NCBI RefSeq assembly: GCF_003334855.1
Contig: NZ_QOWE01000008.1
Location: forward strand, 186,001-250,000
Direction: 5' to 3'
DNA from: Larkinella punicea
Lineage (GTDB): Bacteria > Bacteroidota > Bacteroidia > Cytophagales > Spirosomataceae
Length of the DNA stretch: 64,000 bases
This document shows, in pieces, positions 1-8,300 of this stretch (its first letter is position 1; each line of letters starts with the position of its first letter). The position numbers and the translations under genes were made by a program. The notes beneath the pieces were generated by a model, which saw nothing but the letters and a program-made list of their open reading frames with translations, made no database searches and was not told the origin of the DNA.

Positions 1-68
1 GAAACCGTCGACTTCGACAGGTTGAGCGTATTGGCAATATCGATAATGGTAATCTGATGACTCTTCAT
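1..68 (-). CDS. LacI-family transcriptional regulator, 5' fragment
   Basis: Only the first 22 codons lie in the window; the gene runs off the left edge. Reading the minus strand from the ATG at 68, the peptide begins MKSHQITIIDIANTLNLSKS and continues TV, which matches the first helix-turn-helix of LacI/GalR regulators (pattern ITxxDIAxxLxVSxSTVS). It is divergent from susC, the usual position for a PUL regulator. The sugar-binding domain is not visible, so the effector is unknown. The paired palindromes at 146-179 are candidate operator sites for it or for another regulator. Confidence 0.82.
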   Translation of the reverse strand, partial: MKSHQITIIDIANTLNLSKSTV

Positions 69-145
69 AAATAGTACTATTCAAATAAATATAGCCTTTT
101 CAGGGCAATAATACAACATGATTCCCGATAATTGCGCCTTCTTTT

Positions 146-179
146 TGGGAACATTCCCATGATTTTGGGAATGTTCCCA
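146..179. promoter_or_regulatory. Paired 14-bp palindromic operator-like sites upstream of susC
   Basis: TGGGAACATTCCCA (146-159) and TGGGAATGTTCCCA (166-179) are each near-palindromes and exact reverse complements of each other. They are 20 bp apart centre to centre, about two helical turns, in the 325-bp gap between the divergent LacI-type gene and susC. The spacing suggests two dimers binding one face of the DNA. The rest of the gap (69-393) is AT-rich, and I see no clean TAnnTTTG box in it. Confidence 0.5.
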
Positions 180-393
180 AAAATATAATTCAATTTTTTC
201 TTTTCAAAATTACTATTCAGTCGTAATATCAATCAGGAAAAGCAAAAAAACCAGATTTAGTTGGTTTTAACCCGGTAAAAGACTTATTCAACGGTCAAAC
301 CGTCTTCTCAAACTAAACTGGCTGGCCCTTTTTCTTAAATTGTAAATTTTCAATACCAACCTTTAACCATAAGGACAATGTCCAGATTTACGT

Positions 394-3300
394 ATGCGGC
401 CTCTTAAACCTAACTGGCTGGCAAGCGGACTACTCTGTCTCCTCTTGCTGCCCCTCTCTTTCTCATCTTTTGCTCAGGCTGGCCGTGGTGCCGCCATCCG
501 CGGTCGGGTCACCTCCGGTACGGAAGCGTTGCCGGGTGTCAACGTCATTTTGAAAGGTACCCAACAAGGTACCACCACCGATGTCAATGGCCAGTATTCG
601 CTGACCCTGCCGGATGGGGCTGCCGAATCGGCCACGCTTACGTTTTCTTATATCGGCTACGCTTCGCAGGAAGTGAAAGTCGGAAACCGCACCACGATCG
701 ACATATCACTTGAGTCGGACGACCGGGCGCTGAGCGAGGTCGTCGTCGTTGGGTACGGTACCCAGCGTAAAGTGGAAACCACCGGGGCGATTGCGTCGGT
801 AAAAGCCGCCGATCTGGTGCAGACGCCGGTGGCCAACGTCGCGCAGGGTTTGCAATCGCGGGTGGCCGGGGTTCAGGTCAACCAGAATACCGGCGCGCCG
901 GGCGGTAACATCAGCGTCCGGATTCGGGGAACGAACTCGATCAACGGCAACTCCGAACCGCTGTATGTCGTCGACGGTATTCAGATTTCCAACAGTGGCG
1001 GCATCAACGACGTCAGCCCACTTTCGACCATCAACCCGAACGACATCGAGTCGGTGGAAATCCTGAAAGATGCCTCGGCGTCGGCAATTTACGGTTCACG
1101 CGCGGCCAATGGCGTCGTGCTGATCACGACCAAACGCGGAAAAACCGGGGCCACCCGGGTTACCGTCGACAGCTATTACGGTGTTCAGAAAGTGAATAAA
1201 ACCTTACCGGTTTTGAATGCGTCACAATTTGCACAACTGGAAAACGAGGTATTCAAGAACAATTTCTACCCGAATCCTTCTACGCTCGGTGAAGGCACCA
1301 ACTGGCAGAACCTGATTTTCCGCGAAGCACCCATTCAGAACCACCAGTTGTCGATCAACGGGGGGACGGAAAAAACGCAGTTGGCTCTCTCGGCCAATTA
1401 CTTCGATCAGGACGGGATTATCATTAACTCGGCTTTCAAGCGGTATTCGTACCGGCTGAATGTGGATCACAAAGTGAGCGACCGCGTCAAGATTGGCACC
1501 AGTATCTTAGGCAGTTACGCCATCAACTCCGGCATCACGACGGGTTCACAAACCATCGGCGACGCGGCTGTCGTAACGGCATCCATTCTGGGTGCAGCCA
1601 TTGGCGCTCCGCCAACGCTGGTGCCTTACCGGACCGACGGCACGTTGTTTCCGTTTGGCGAGCAGGCCGGTGGGCAATACCGGGAAGTGACTAATCCGCT
1701 TAACTTCGCCAGCGTCCTGAACCGGAACGCCATCAAGCGGACGCTCGTTAACTTCTACGCCGATTTCAACATCCTGAAAGGCCTGAACTACCGGGCTTCT
1801 TTCAACGCTGATATTCAAAGCAATTTGCGCGACGGCTACACCCCCCGCTCCATTGTCAACCGGTCGGACCTGAACGACAATTCCGGCTCCGGGTTTAAAG
1901 TCAACGGCAACGGTCTGGCACTGCTGCACGAAAGTATTCTGACGTACAGTACGAGTTTCGCCACCAACCACACCTTTAAAGCTACGGCGGTGATTGCGTC
2001 GCAATCGGAACAGTATAACTCCAACCAGATCAACGCCAACGGTTTTCCGAACGATGCCACCCAGAACGACGCTCTTCAACTGGCCCTGAACCGCACCGTA
2101 ACGAGCAGCCGGGACCGTCAGCGCCTGGATTCCTACCTCGCCCGGGTCAATTATGGCTACAAGGACAAGTTCTTTCTGGATTTGACGGCGCGGGTCGATG
2201 GATCGAGCAAGTTTGGCGCCAACCACAAATATGGTTTGTTTCCGGCGGTTTCGGCAGCCTGGCGGCTCATCGAGGAACCGTTTGCCAAAAACCTTTCCTG
2301 GCTTTCGGATCTGAAACTGCGGGGTAGCTACGGGATTACCGGGAATGCCGCCGGGATCAACCCCTACCAATCGCTGGCGACAGTGTCGGCTTCCGGCAGT
2401 GACTACAACCTGAATCACCTTTTCGTCACCGGCATCAACCCCTCGGGTATTGCCAACCCCGATTTGCGTTGGGAACGTTCGGCCCAGGCCGACATTGGCC
2501 TCGACATCAGCCTGCTCAACAACCGGATCAGCTTCATCGTCGATGCGTACCAGAAAACCACGAAAGATTTGCTGTATGTGAAAGCCCTGCCGTTGAGTTC
2601 AGGCTACAGCACGATTACCGGCAACTTCGCTTCGCTCGAAAACAAAGGATTGGAGTTCGCGGTGAACGCCCGGATTCTGGACGGCCCGCTGAAATGGAGT
2701 GTATCCGGTAACATGACGTTCAACCGCAACAAGGTGGTGGATCTGGACGGTGGCACCACGCAGGAACGGTTCATTACGGCCTATTCCGTCTTGAAAGTCG
2801 GTCAGCCCCTCGGCCTTTTCAAAACCTACGTGTATGACGGCATCAACCAGACCGGTGAAACCATTTTGCCAGGCTACGACGGGCGACTGGGTGGGCTGAA
2901 AGTGAAGGACATCAACGGTGACGGTGCTATTTCGGCCGCCGATCAGATGATTACCGGCAATCCGAACCCGGATTTTATCTACGGTTTTTCTACCAATGCC
3001 TCCTTCAAAGGCTTTGATTTGAGCATGTTCCTGTCGGGTTCACAAGGCAATGACATCTACAACGCGGCCCGTCTTTCGTTCGAGATGCCGCTGGGACAAC
3101 GGAATCAATTTGCGGGTCTGGCCAACCGCTGGTCGGCCACCAACCCGAGCAATACGTACGTAAGTGGTGCTCAGGCGGGTCGTTTGCCGGTCACCAGCCA
3201 AGTGATTGAAGATGGTTCGTACCTGCGCTGCAAAAACTTGACGCTCGGCTATACCGTGCCCCGCATCAAGGGAATTCAGCAGATCCGGGTGTATGTGAGC

Positions 3301-3447
3301 GCCAACAACCTGTTTACGCTCACCAACTACAGCGGTTTCGATCCGGAAGTGAATACCTACGCCGGTTCAAACACCGCCATTGGCATCGACAACCTGGTGT
3401 ATCCACAAGCCAAGTCGTTCCTTGGTGGTTTACAGGTCACGTTTTAA
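394..3447 (+). CDS. SusC/RagA-family TonB-linked outer membrane transporter
   Basis: A 1017-residue outer membrane receptor that with SusD would import glycan fragments using TonB energy. Residues 1-29 are a signal peptide ending SFAQA. A carboxypeptidase-regulatory-like domain follows at about 35-107 (IRGRVTSGTEALPGVNV). Next come the SusC linker motif (LSEVVVVGYGTQ, about 113-124), a plug domain with RIRGTNSINGNSEPLYVVDG, and a C-terminal beta-barrel ending LGGLQVTF. Length and order are typical of the family. It is first in a co-directional PUL and is followed by susD after a palindromic repeat. A nine-codon ORF (ATG at 378, stop ending at 407) overlaps the start in another frame behind an AAGGA-like stretch. 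The substrate cannot be told from sequence. Confidence 0.95.
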   Translation: MRPLKPNWLASGLLCLLLLPLSFSSFAQAGRGAAIRGRVTSGTEALPGVNVILKGTQQGTTTDVNGQYSLTLPDGAAESATLTFSYIGYASQEVKVGNRTTIDISLESDDRALSEVVVVGYGTQRKVETTGAIASVKAADLVQTPVANVAQGLQSRVAGVQVNQNTGAPGGNISVRIRGTNSINGNSEPLYVVDGIQISNSGGINDVSPLSTINPNDIESVEILKDASASAIYGSRAANGVVLITTKRGKTGATRVTVDSYYGVQKVNKTLPVLNASQFAQLENEVFKNNFYPNPSTLGEGTNWQNLIFREAPIQNHQLSINGGTEKTQLALSANYFDQDGIIINSAFKRYSYRLNVDHKVSDRVKIGTSILGSYAINSGITTGSQTIGDAAVVTASILGAAIGAPPTLVPYRTDGTLFPFGEQAGGQYREVTNPLNFASVLNRNAIKRTLVNFYADFNILKGLNYRASFNADIQSNLRDGYTPRSIVNRSDLNDNSGSGFKVNGNGLALLHESILTYSTSFATNHTFKATAVIASQSEQYNSNQINANGFPNDATQNDALQLALNRTVTSSRDRQRLDSYLARVNYGYKDKFFLDLTARVDGSSKFGANHKYGLFPAVSAAWRLIEEPFAKNLSWLSDLKLRGSYGITGNAAGINPYQSLATVSASGSDYNLNHLFVTGINPSGIANPDLRWERSAQADIGLDISLLNNRISFIVDAYQKTTKDLLYVKALPLSSGYSTITGNFASLENKGLEFAVNARILDGPLKWSVSGNMTFNRNKVVDLDGGTTQERFITAYSVLKVGQPLGLFKTYVYDGINQTGETILPGYDGRLGGLKVKDINGDGAISAADQMITGNPNPDFIYGFSTNASFKGFDLSMFLSGSQGNDIYNAARLSFEMPLGQRNQFAGLANRWSATNPSNTYVSGAQAGRLPVTSQVIEDGSYLRCKNLTLGYTVPRIKGIQQIRVYVSANNLFTLTNYSGFDPEVNTYAGSNTAIGIDNLVYPQAKSFLGGLQVTF

Positions 3448-3450
3448 TCG

Positions 3451-3527
3451 TTGCCCCTAAATCCCCTAAAGGGGACTTGGACACAGAACTCCGTATCTAA
3501 AGTCCCCTTTAGGGGATTTAGGGGCAA
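3451..3527. repeat. REP-like palindrome, family A copy 1
   Basis: Perfect 28-bp arms (3451-3478 and 3500-3527) around a 21-base loop. Each arm contains the sub-palindrome CCCCTAAAGGGG. It lies between susC and susD; translating through it gives a spurious 32-residue extension of SusD. Related elements occur at 5036-5118, 6285-6361 and 31305-31376. Confidence 0.85.
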
Positions 3528-3546
3528 TAAACCCACAAATCAAACT

Positions 3547-5022
3547 ATGAAAAAAATAATCATCCCGATACTAGCCGCCCTCTGTTTGACGGGCTGCGAA
3601 CTGGACGAAACGATTTACTCGTCCATCTATACCGAAGCGTTTTACAAAACCGCTGCCGACGCCGAAAAGGGTCTTATTGCGGCATACGATCCCTTTGCGG
3701 ATATGTACAGCGGCCCGGCCGGAACCCTGATTGCGGATTTCAGCGACGACCAGACCTATCCACGGGGTGTGGTGGGTCGGAACACCCTGACCCTCTTCAC
3801 CTACGACGTCAATTACACCACCCAGAAAAGTAACTCCCGGACCAACGAATCACCCCAGCAAATCTGGGCGTCGGGTTACGACGGGATTGAAAAAGCCAAC
3901 TGGATCATTGCCAAGGTTCCGGATGCGGTGATGGACGAAACCCGCAAAAAGCAGATCATTGGCGAGGCTTATTTCCTGCGGGCATTCTACCACTGGATGC
4001 TGACCAAAAACTTCGGTGATGTGCCTATCAAAACCACGCCCAGTTATTCGGAAGCCGATGCGGTGGTAGGAAAAAGCCCGAAAGCGGAGGTTTACAAACA
4101 AATCTATGCCGATCTGGACCAGGCTTTTGCCGCCGGTTTGCCCTCCTATCCGGCCGTAGATAAAGGTCGCCCGGCCAAGGAAGTGGTCAACGCACTTTAC
4201 GCCAAAGCGGCTCTGTATAATGAAGAGTGGGCCAAAGCCCTCGAAAAAGCGCAGGCCGTGATTACGTCAGGAAAATATTCCCTGATGCCGGATGTGCGCA
4301 ATGTCTACAAATACGATCAGGAAGATGCTGCCCGCATCGAAAACATGTGGGCCTACGAAGTCGATCCGATCTCGCCGGGCCGGTCACACCAGTTGGTGGG
4401 TCTGTGTGGCCCGGCCGCCAGTGGTGGACCGGAATATGGCCGGACGACGTTCGGGTCAATGTTCGCCTATATGTCTTTTTACAAATCTTTTTCGACACAG
4501 GACAAACGTCGGCAGTTATTGGACACGACATACGTGGATAAAACCGGCAAAACCGTTCCGCAACGAAGCATTACGCCGATCACGACCGAAGGCGTTCTGA
4601 TCAAGAAATACCAGGACCCGGTTTCTACACAGGGCTTGATTCCGAACATTCCCATCTTCCGCCTGGCTGATATGTATCTGATTGCCGCCGAAGCCGAAGC
4701 CCGTTTGAACGGCGCAACACCGGCTGCCTACGGCTACATCAACACCGTTCGGAAACGCGCGGGTCTGGCAGATCTGGCGACAGGTTTGAGCAAAGATGCA
4801 TTCATCGAAGCGGTTTTGCAGGAACGGGCGTGGGAGTTTTTTGCCGAAGGCGACCGCTGGTATGACCTCACCCGCACCGGTAAATTCCTGACGGTAATTC
4901 CGAAAGCAGTCAACCCGGTGTATCCCGTCCGGAACGTCACGGCGAAGAACAAATACTTCCCGATTCCGCAGGATGAACTGAACGCCAATCCGAAACTGGA
5001 GCAAAATCCGGATTGGAAATAG
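3547..5022 (+). CDS. SusD/RagB-family nutrient-binding lipoprotein
   Basis: A 491-residue surface lipoprotein that caps the SusC channel and binds the glycan. I chose the ATG at 3547 because it gives a lipoprotein signal (MKKIIIPILAALCLTGCE) with a lipobox ending at Cys17; the longer ORF from 3451 would translate a palindromic repeat. The N-terminal half shows SusD features (AFYKTAADAEKGLIAAYDPF, and AYFLRAFYHWMLTKNFGDVP, where the TPR-like helices lie). The C-terminal RagB/SusD region has NTVRKRAGL and QERAWEFFAEGDRWYDLTRT, and the protein ends NPKLEQNPDWK, all characteristic. It pairs with the upstream SusC. Confidence 0.95.
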   Translation: MKKIIIPILAALCLTGCELDETIYSSIYTEAFYKTAADAEKGLIAAYDPFADMYSGPAGTLIADFSDDQTYPRGVVGRNTLTLFTYDVNYTTQKSNSRTNESPQQIWASGYDGIEKANWIIAKVPDAVMDETRKKQIIGEAYFLRAFYHWMLTKNFGDVPIKTTPSYSEADAVVGKSPKAEVYKQIYADLDQAFAAGLPSYPAVDKGRPAKEVVNALYAKAALYNEEWAKALEKAQAVITSGKYSLMPDVRNVYKYDQEDAARIENMWAYEVDPISPGRSHQLVGLCGPAASGGPEYGRTTFGSMFAYMSFYKSFSTQDKRRQLLDTTYVDKTGKTVPQRSITPITTEGVLIKKYQDPVSTQGLIPNIPIFRLADMYLIAAEAEARLNGATPAAYGYINTVRKRAGLADLATGLSKDAFIEAVLQERAWEFFAEGDRWYDLTRTGKFLTVIPKAVNPVYPVRNVTAKNKYFPIPQDELNANPKLEQNPDWK

Positions 5023-5035
5023 TGGATCGGTTTTA

Positions 5036-5118
5036 CGCTTGTTGCCCCCAACCCCCTAAAGGGGGCTTCCACCATCTGGATGTTTAAGCCCCCTTTAGGG
5101 GGTTGGGGGCAACAAGCG
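5036..5118. repeat. REP-like palindrome, family A copy 2
   Basis: Perfect 33-bp arms (5036-5068 and 5086-5118) with a 17-base loop, starting 13 bases after the susD stop. The core CCCCCTAAAGGGGG variant is shared with the copy at 31305-31376, and the two loops also resemble each other (CTGGATGTTT versus CCGGATGTT). Such a hairpin would act as a strong RNA stem between susD and the next gene. Confidence 0.85.
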
Positions 5119-5170
5119 AAGAAATGGTGTACGTCTAAACAGCCTCATCATACCCTTTAAACGACCCTAC

Positions 5171-6301
5171 ATGAACCAACTACGTGGTTTATTTTCACTA
5201 TTGGTAGTCTTTCTGCCGCTTTTTCGGTTTTCGGAAGTGGCTGCGGCTGCGGAAACGAAGCTGGAAAACGTCCGGGAATTTACCATCACCGAAAACGACA
5301 CCACGACCTACACGCTCAAACTGGCATTGGACGAAAACGACCAGCCGTCGTATTTCTTCCGGAATATTTTCACACCGGTTTGCCTCACGGGCGAGTGCAA
5401 ACCGGTGTATATCAATTTTTACTGGGATTTGCTGGGCAACTACACCCGATTCGATTTTCCACCCGGCGAGGTGTTAACCAAAATGGACCACCGGGAATTC
5501 AAACAGGAGGACTACGACAAGTTGCAGGACATTCTGAGCCGTCCGAATTCGCTGCTCAAAGACATTGCGATGGAGGATCTGGTTGGCAAAGGCACCGAAA
5601 ACCTGGCCGACTCGGTGGATGCGAAAGCCGGGGCTACCCTGAAAACCGTGAAGAATGAGGTGATCGACGGGGCGGTTTATACCTGTTATACCCTCTGGCA
5701 CATCGCCCACGGTTCGGTGGTCGATGAAATGCTGAAAATTACGGAAAGCTACAAAAGTGAGCCGTTGCTCCACCGGTTTCTGACCGGCACCAACCATTTT
5801 TACCAGTATTGGGCAATGGAGCGGGTGATCGACAAAACCGGAAAGCTGGCTGAACCGTTCAGCACGGATGTTCTGAAGATCATTCGCGGGAAGAACGTGT
5901 TCACGGCGCGATTTGCGTTGCAGAAGATCGGTGATCCGTATTTTTTCGACCCGAGCCGACAGGTTTGGTTGTGGGAAACGTATCGAACGGCACCTTATCC
6001 TTTGCAGCTCGTAATTCTGAAAAAACTGACCAAAATCCCGTTCCGCGCGCCATTGGCCGAAATGACGGCGAAGGATTTGGTCAAAACCAATTCCGAGCAG
6101 TTTGCTTTGCTGTTGAAATTGCTGGCCGACCAACCGAAATTGCCGGAAAAAGCGATGCAAAATCTGGCCGCTCATTTGACAAATCCGAATCCCGATTATG
6201 CAACCGAAATTTACCGCGTCCTGACGGCTTTTCATCCCAAAAACCGGGATGTTCTTGCAAAGATGACTGCCTATAAAACAAAACGCCCCTCAATCCCCTA
6301 A
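5171..6301 (+). CDS. Exported protein of unknown function in the PUL
   Basis: 376 residues, not confidently recognised. Residues 1-27 form a signal peptide (LLVVFLPLFRFSEVAAAA). A conserved-looking stretch, TPVCLTGECKPVYINFYWDL, carries two cysteines four apart. Further on, VDAKAGATLKTVKNEVIDGA resembles the D-A-x-x-G-A-T motif of FMN-binding domains (NqrC/RnfG type), where a Thr carries the flavin, but this is only suggestive. The last 120 residues look helical and repeat-like (KLPEKAMQNLAAHLTNPNPD). The stop codon lies inside the left arm of the palindrome at 6285. Because it sits immediately before a flavoprotein gene, a redox role with the neighbouring oxidoreductase is possible but unproven. 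Confidence 0.75.
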   Translation: MNQLRGLFSLLVVFLPLFRFSEVAAAAETKLENVREFTITENDTTTYTLKLALDENDQPSYFFRNIFTPVCLTGECKPVYINFYWDLLGNYTRFDFPPGEVLTKMDHREFKQEDYDKLQDILSRPNSLLKDIAMEDLVGKGTENLADSVDAKAGATLKTVKNEVIDGAVYTCYTLWHIAHGSVVDEMLKITESYKSEPLLHRFLTGTNHFYQYWAMERVIDKTGKLAEPFSTDVLKIIRGKNVFTARFALQKIGDPYFFDPSRQVWLWETYRTAPYPLQLVILKKLTKIPFRAPLAEMTAKDLVKTNSEQFALLLKLLADQPKLPEKAMQNLAAHLTNPNPDYATEIYRVLTAFHPKNRDVLAKMTAYKTKRPSIP

Positions 6302-6361
6302 AGGGGACTTTTTGCATCCGGAGGATGCTGTGTCCACGTTCCTTTTAGGGGATTGAGGGGC
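6285..6361. repeat. REP-like palindrome, family A copy 3
   Basis: 18-bp perfect outer arms (6285-6302 and 6344-6361) plus an inner hairpin GCATCC-GGA-GGATGC at 6314-6328. It overlaps the stop codon of the preceding gene and ends 26 bases before the next start. It is less perfect than copies 1, 2 and 4. Confidence 0.75.
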
Positions 6362-6387
6362 TTCAAGCAAACACAACCAATAACCTT

Positions 6388-8190
6388 ATGAAAACCCTTT
6401 TCCGAACCTTTATCTTCCTCCTGGCCTCCCTGCAACTCGTTGCGCAGGACCATGTCTTCGTTGAAACGGAATCGTTTGACAACAAAGGCGGCTGGGTCAT
6501 CGACCAGCAGTCATTTGTTGTCATGGGCTCCTCCTACCTCATGGCCCACGGTATGGGTCGGCCCGTGAAGGATGCCGTGACAAACGTCAATTTCCCCAAA
6601 AAAGGCAAATACCAGATTTGGGTTCGCACCAAAGACTGGGCACCGTTCCCGAAAGGGCCGGGAAAATTTCAGGTCGTCGTGGATGGAAAACCGCTGAAAA
6701 CCGTCTTTGGCGAAAGTGGCTCGGATGCCTGGAAATGGTATTCCGGTGGCGAAATTGATGTCAAAAGCGATCAGGTAAAACTGGCAATCCACGACCTGAC
6801 CGGTTTCAACGGACGCTGCGACGCCATTCTGTTCACCAATGCCCCCAAGTTTACGCCGTCTGACAAACCGGAAGAGCTGACCGCTTTTCGGAATAAATTA
6901 CTGAACCTGACCGGCAAACCCACCGAAGCCGGAAATTTCGATTTAGTCGTCGTGGGCGGTGGCATTGCCGGAACCTGCGCGGCCATTTCGGCGTCGCGGA
7001 TGGGATTGAAGGTGGCACTGATTCAGGATCGTCCGGTTTTGGGCGGCAACAACAGTTCTGAAGTTCGGGTGCATTTGCGGGGCGATGTCGATAAAAACCA
7101 TTATCCCAAACTGGGCCGGATTGTCCGGGAAATGGACAATGGCGATCCGGGAAACGGACATCCCGATGGGCTGGAATACGGCGATGCGCGGAAAACGGAC
7201 ATCATCAAGGCGGAACGAAACATCACCTTGTACCTGAATACCCACGTTTATAAAATCGAGAAAAAAGGCAACACTGTAGCCGCCGTGATCGGGCGCGACA
7301 TCGCCACCAACAAGGAAGTCCGGTTTACAGGAACGTACTTTTCCGACTGCACCGGCGATGGCACGCTGGGCTATCTGGCTGGAGCCGACTACCGGTTTGG
7401 CCGGGAAAGCAAAGCTGAAACCGGGGAGTCACTGGCGGCCGAAAAAGCCGACAATTTTACGCTCGGCACCTCGAATTTGTGGGCGTCGCTGGAGCGGGAT
7501 ACGGCTTCTTCGTTTCCCGAAACGCCCTGGGCGCTCCCCTTTTCGGATGAATACCACATCGACGAAGCCCGGGCCGACTGGCAGTGGGAAACCGGTTTCG
7601 GGAACCTCAACACCATTACTGATGCCGAAAAAATCCGCGATCACAACCTGCGGGCGGTTTACGGCAACTGGTCGTATCTGAAGAACAACAAAAAAGCCAA
7701 GTACGGCAAGCGCGAACTGGCTTGGGTGGCCTACATCGGCGGCAAGCGCGAATCCCGGCGGCTGCTGGGCGACCACATTCTGACCCAGATGGACATTCAG
7801 GAGGGCAAACAACACCCGGACGGCACCGTCACCGCCACCTGGACGATCGATTTGCATTTCCCGGACGCCAAAAACAGCAAATACTTTGAAGGTCAGGAAT
7901 TTTTTGCGGGAACGAAACACATCAAAGTCGCGCCGTATACGATTCCATACCGCTGTCTGTATTCTAAAAACATCACGAACCTGTTCATGGCTGGTCGGAA
8001 CATCAGCACCACGCACGTCGCGTTTGGCAGTACCCGCGTGATGCGGACCTGCGGGATGATGGGCGAAGTCGTCGGTTTTGCGGCTTATGTTGCCAAAAAA
8101 TACAACACGACACCGCGTGGGGTCTATCAGGAACACCTGCCGGAATTCATGGCGATTATCAAGGACGAACCCACGGCGGCCAAACCTTAA
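6388..8190 (+). CDS. Exported FAD-dependent oxidoreductase (FAD_oxidored family) with N-terminal beta module
   Basis: 600 residues. Residues 1-19 are a signal peptide (FLLASLQLVAQ). Residues about 20-165 look like a carbohydrate-binding or golvesin-like beta-sandwich (VETESFDNKGGWVIDQQSFV). The flavin fold begins near residue 183 with DLVVVGGGIAGTCAA, the GxGxxG dinucleotide motif, followed by DRPVLGGNNSSEVRVHLRGD, the signature of this family. The end has FMAGRNISTTHVAFGSTRVM, closely matching the second flavoprotein at 17646-19943. The substrate is not established; an exported flavoprotein in a PUL suggests oxidation of a sugar or glycan side group outside the cytoplasm. Folding with FAD would normally call for Tat export, but I see no twin-arginine motif. 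Confidence 0.85.
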   Translation: MKTLFRTFIFLLASLQLVAQDHVFVETESFDNKGGWVIDQQSFVVMGSSYLMAHGMGRPVKDAVTNVNFPKKGKYQIWVRTKDWAPFPKGPGKFQVVVDGKPLKTVFGESGSDAWKWYSGGEIDVKSDQVKLAIHDLTGFNGRCDAILFTNAPKFTPSDKPEELTAFRNKLLNLTGKPTEAGNFDLVVVGGGIAGTCAAISASRMGLKVALIQDRPVLGGNNSSEVRVHLRGDVDKNHYPKLGRIVREMDNGDPGNGHPDGLEYGDARKTDIIKAERNITLYLNTHVYKIEKKGNTVAAVIGRDIATNKEVRFTGTYFSDCTGDGTLGYLAGADYRFGRESKAETGESLAAEKADNFTLGTSNLWASLERDTASSFPETPWALPFSDEYHIDEARADWQWETGFGNLNTITDAEKIRDHNLRAVYGNWSYLKNNKKAKYGKRELAWVAYIGGKRESRRLLGDHILTQMDIQEGKQHPDGTVTATWTIDLHFPDAKNSKYFEGQEFFAGTKHIKVAPYTIPYRCLYSKNITNLFMAGRNISTTHVAFGSTRVMRTCGMMGEVVGFAAYVAKKYNTTPRGVYQEHLPEFMAIIKDEPTAAKP

Positions 8191-8209
8191 CTTTTTGTCG
8201 TTTGAAGTC

Positions 8210-8281
8210 TGACGTTTAAGGTTTGATGCATGTCTTTAAATTCGAGATGTGCCCCTTTCACTGGTTAAACCTTAAACGTCA
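8210..8281. repeat. Intergenic inverted repeat, 15-bp arms
   Basis: TGACGTTTAAGGTTT (8210-8224) is repeated inverted at 8267-8281 (AAACCTTAAACGTCA), in the gap between the flavoprotein and the GH9-like gene. The longer ORF start at 8223 falls inside this element, which supports the later start at 8301. Confidence 0.7.
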
Positions 8282-8300
8282 AACCTTATACTTTTTCAAC

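Noticed and set aside
1546-2418. 290-residue minus-strand ORF inside susC
   Set aside because: It is a shadow frame of a clearly coding SusC gene and has no family-like features.
3451-3546. In-frame extension of SusD
   Set aside because: These 32 codons translate a palindromic repeat; the lipoprotein signal starts at 3547.
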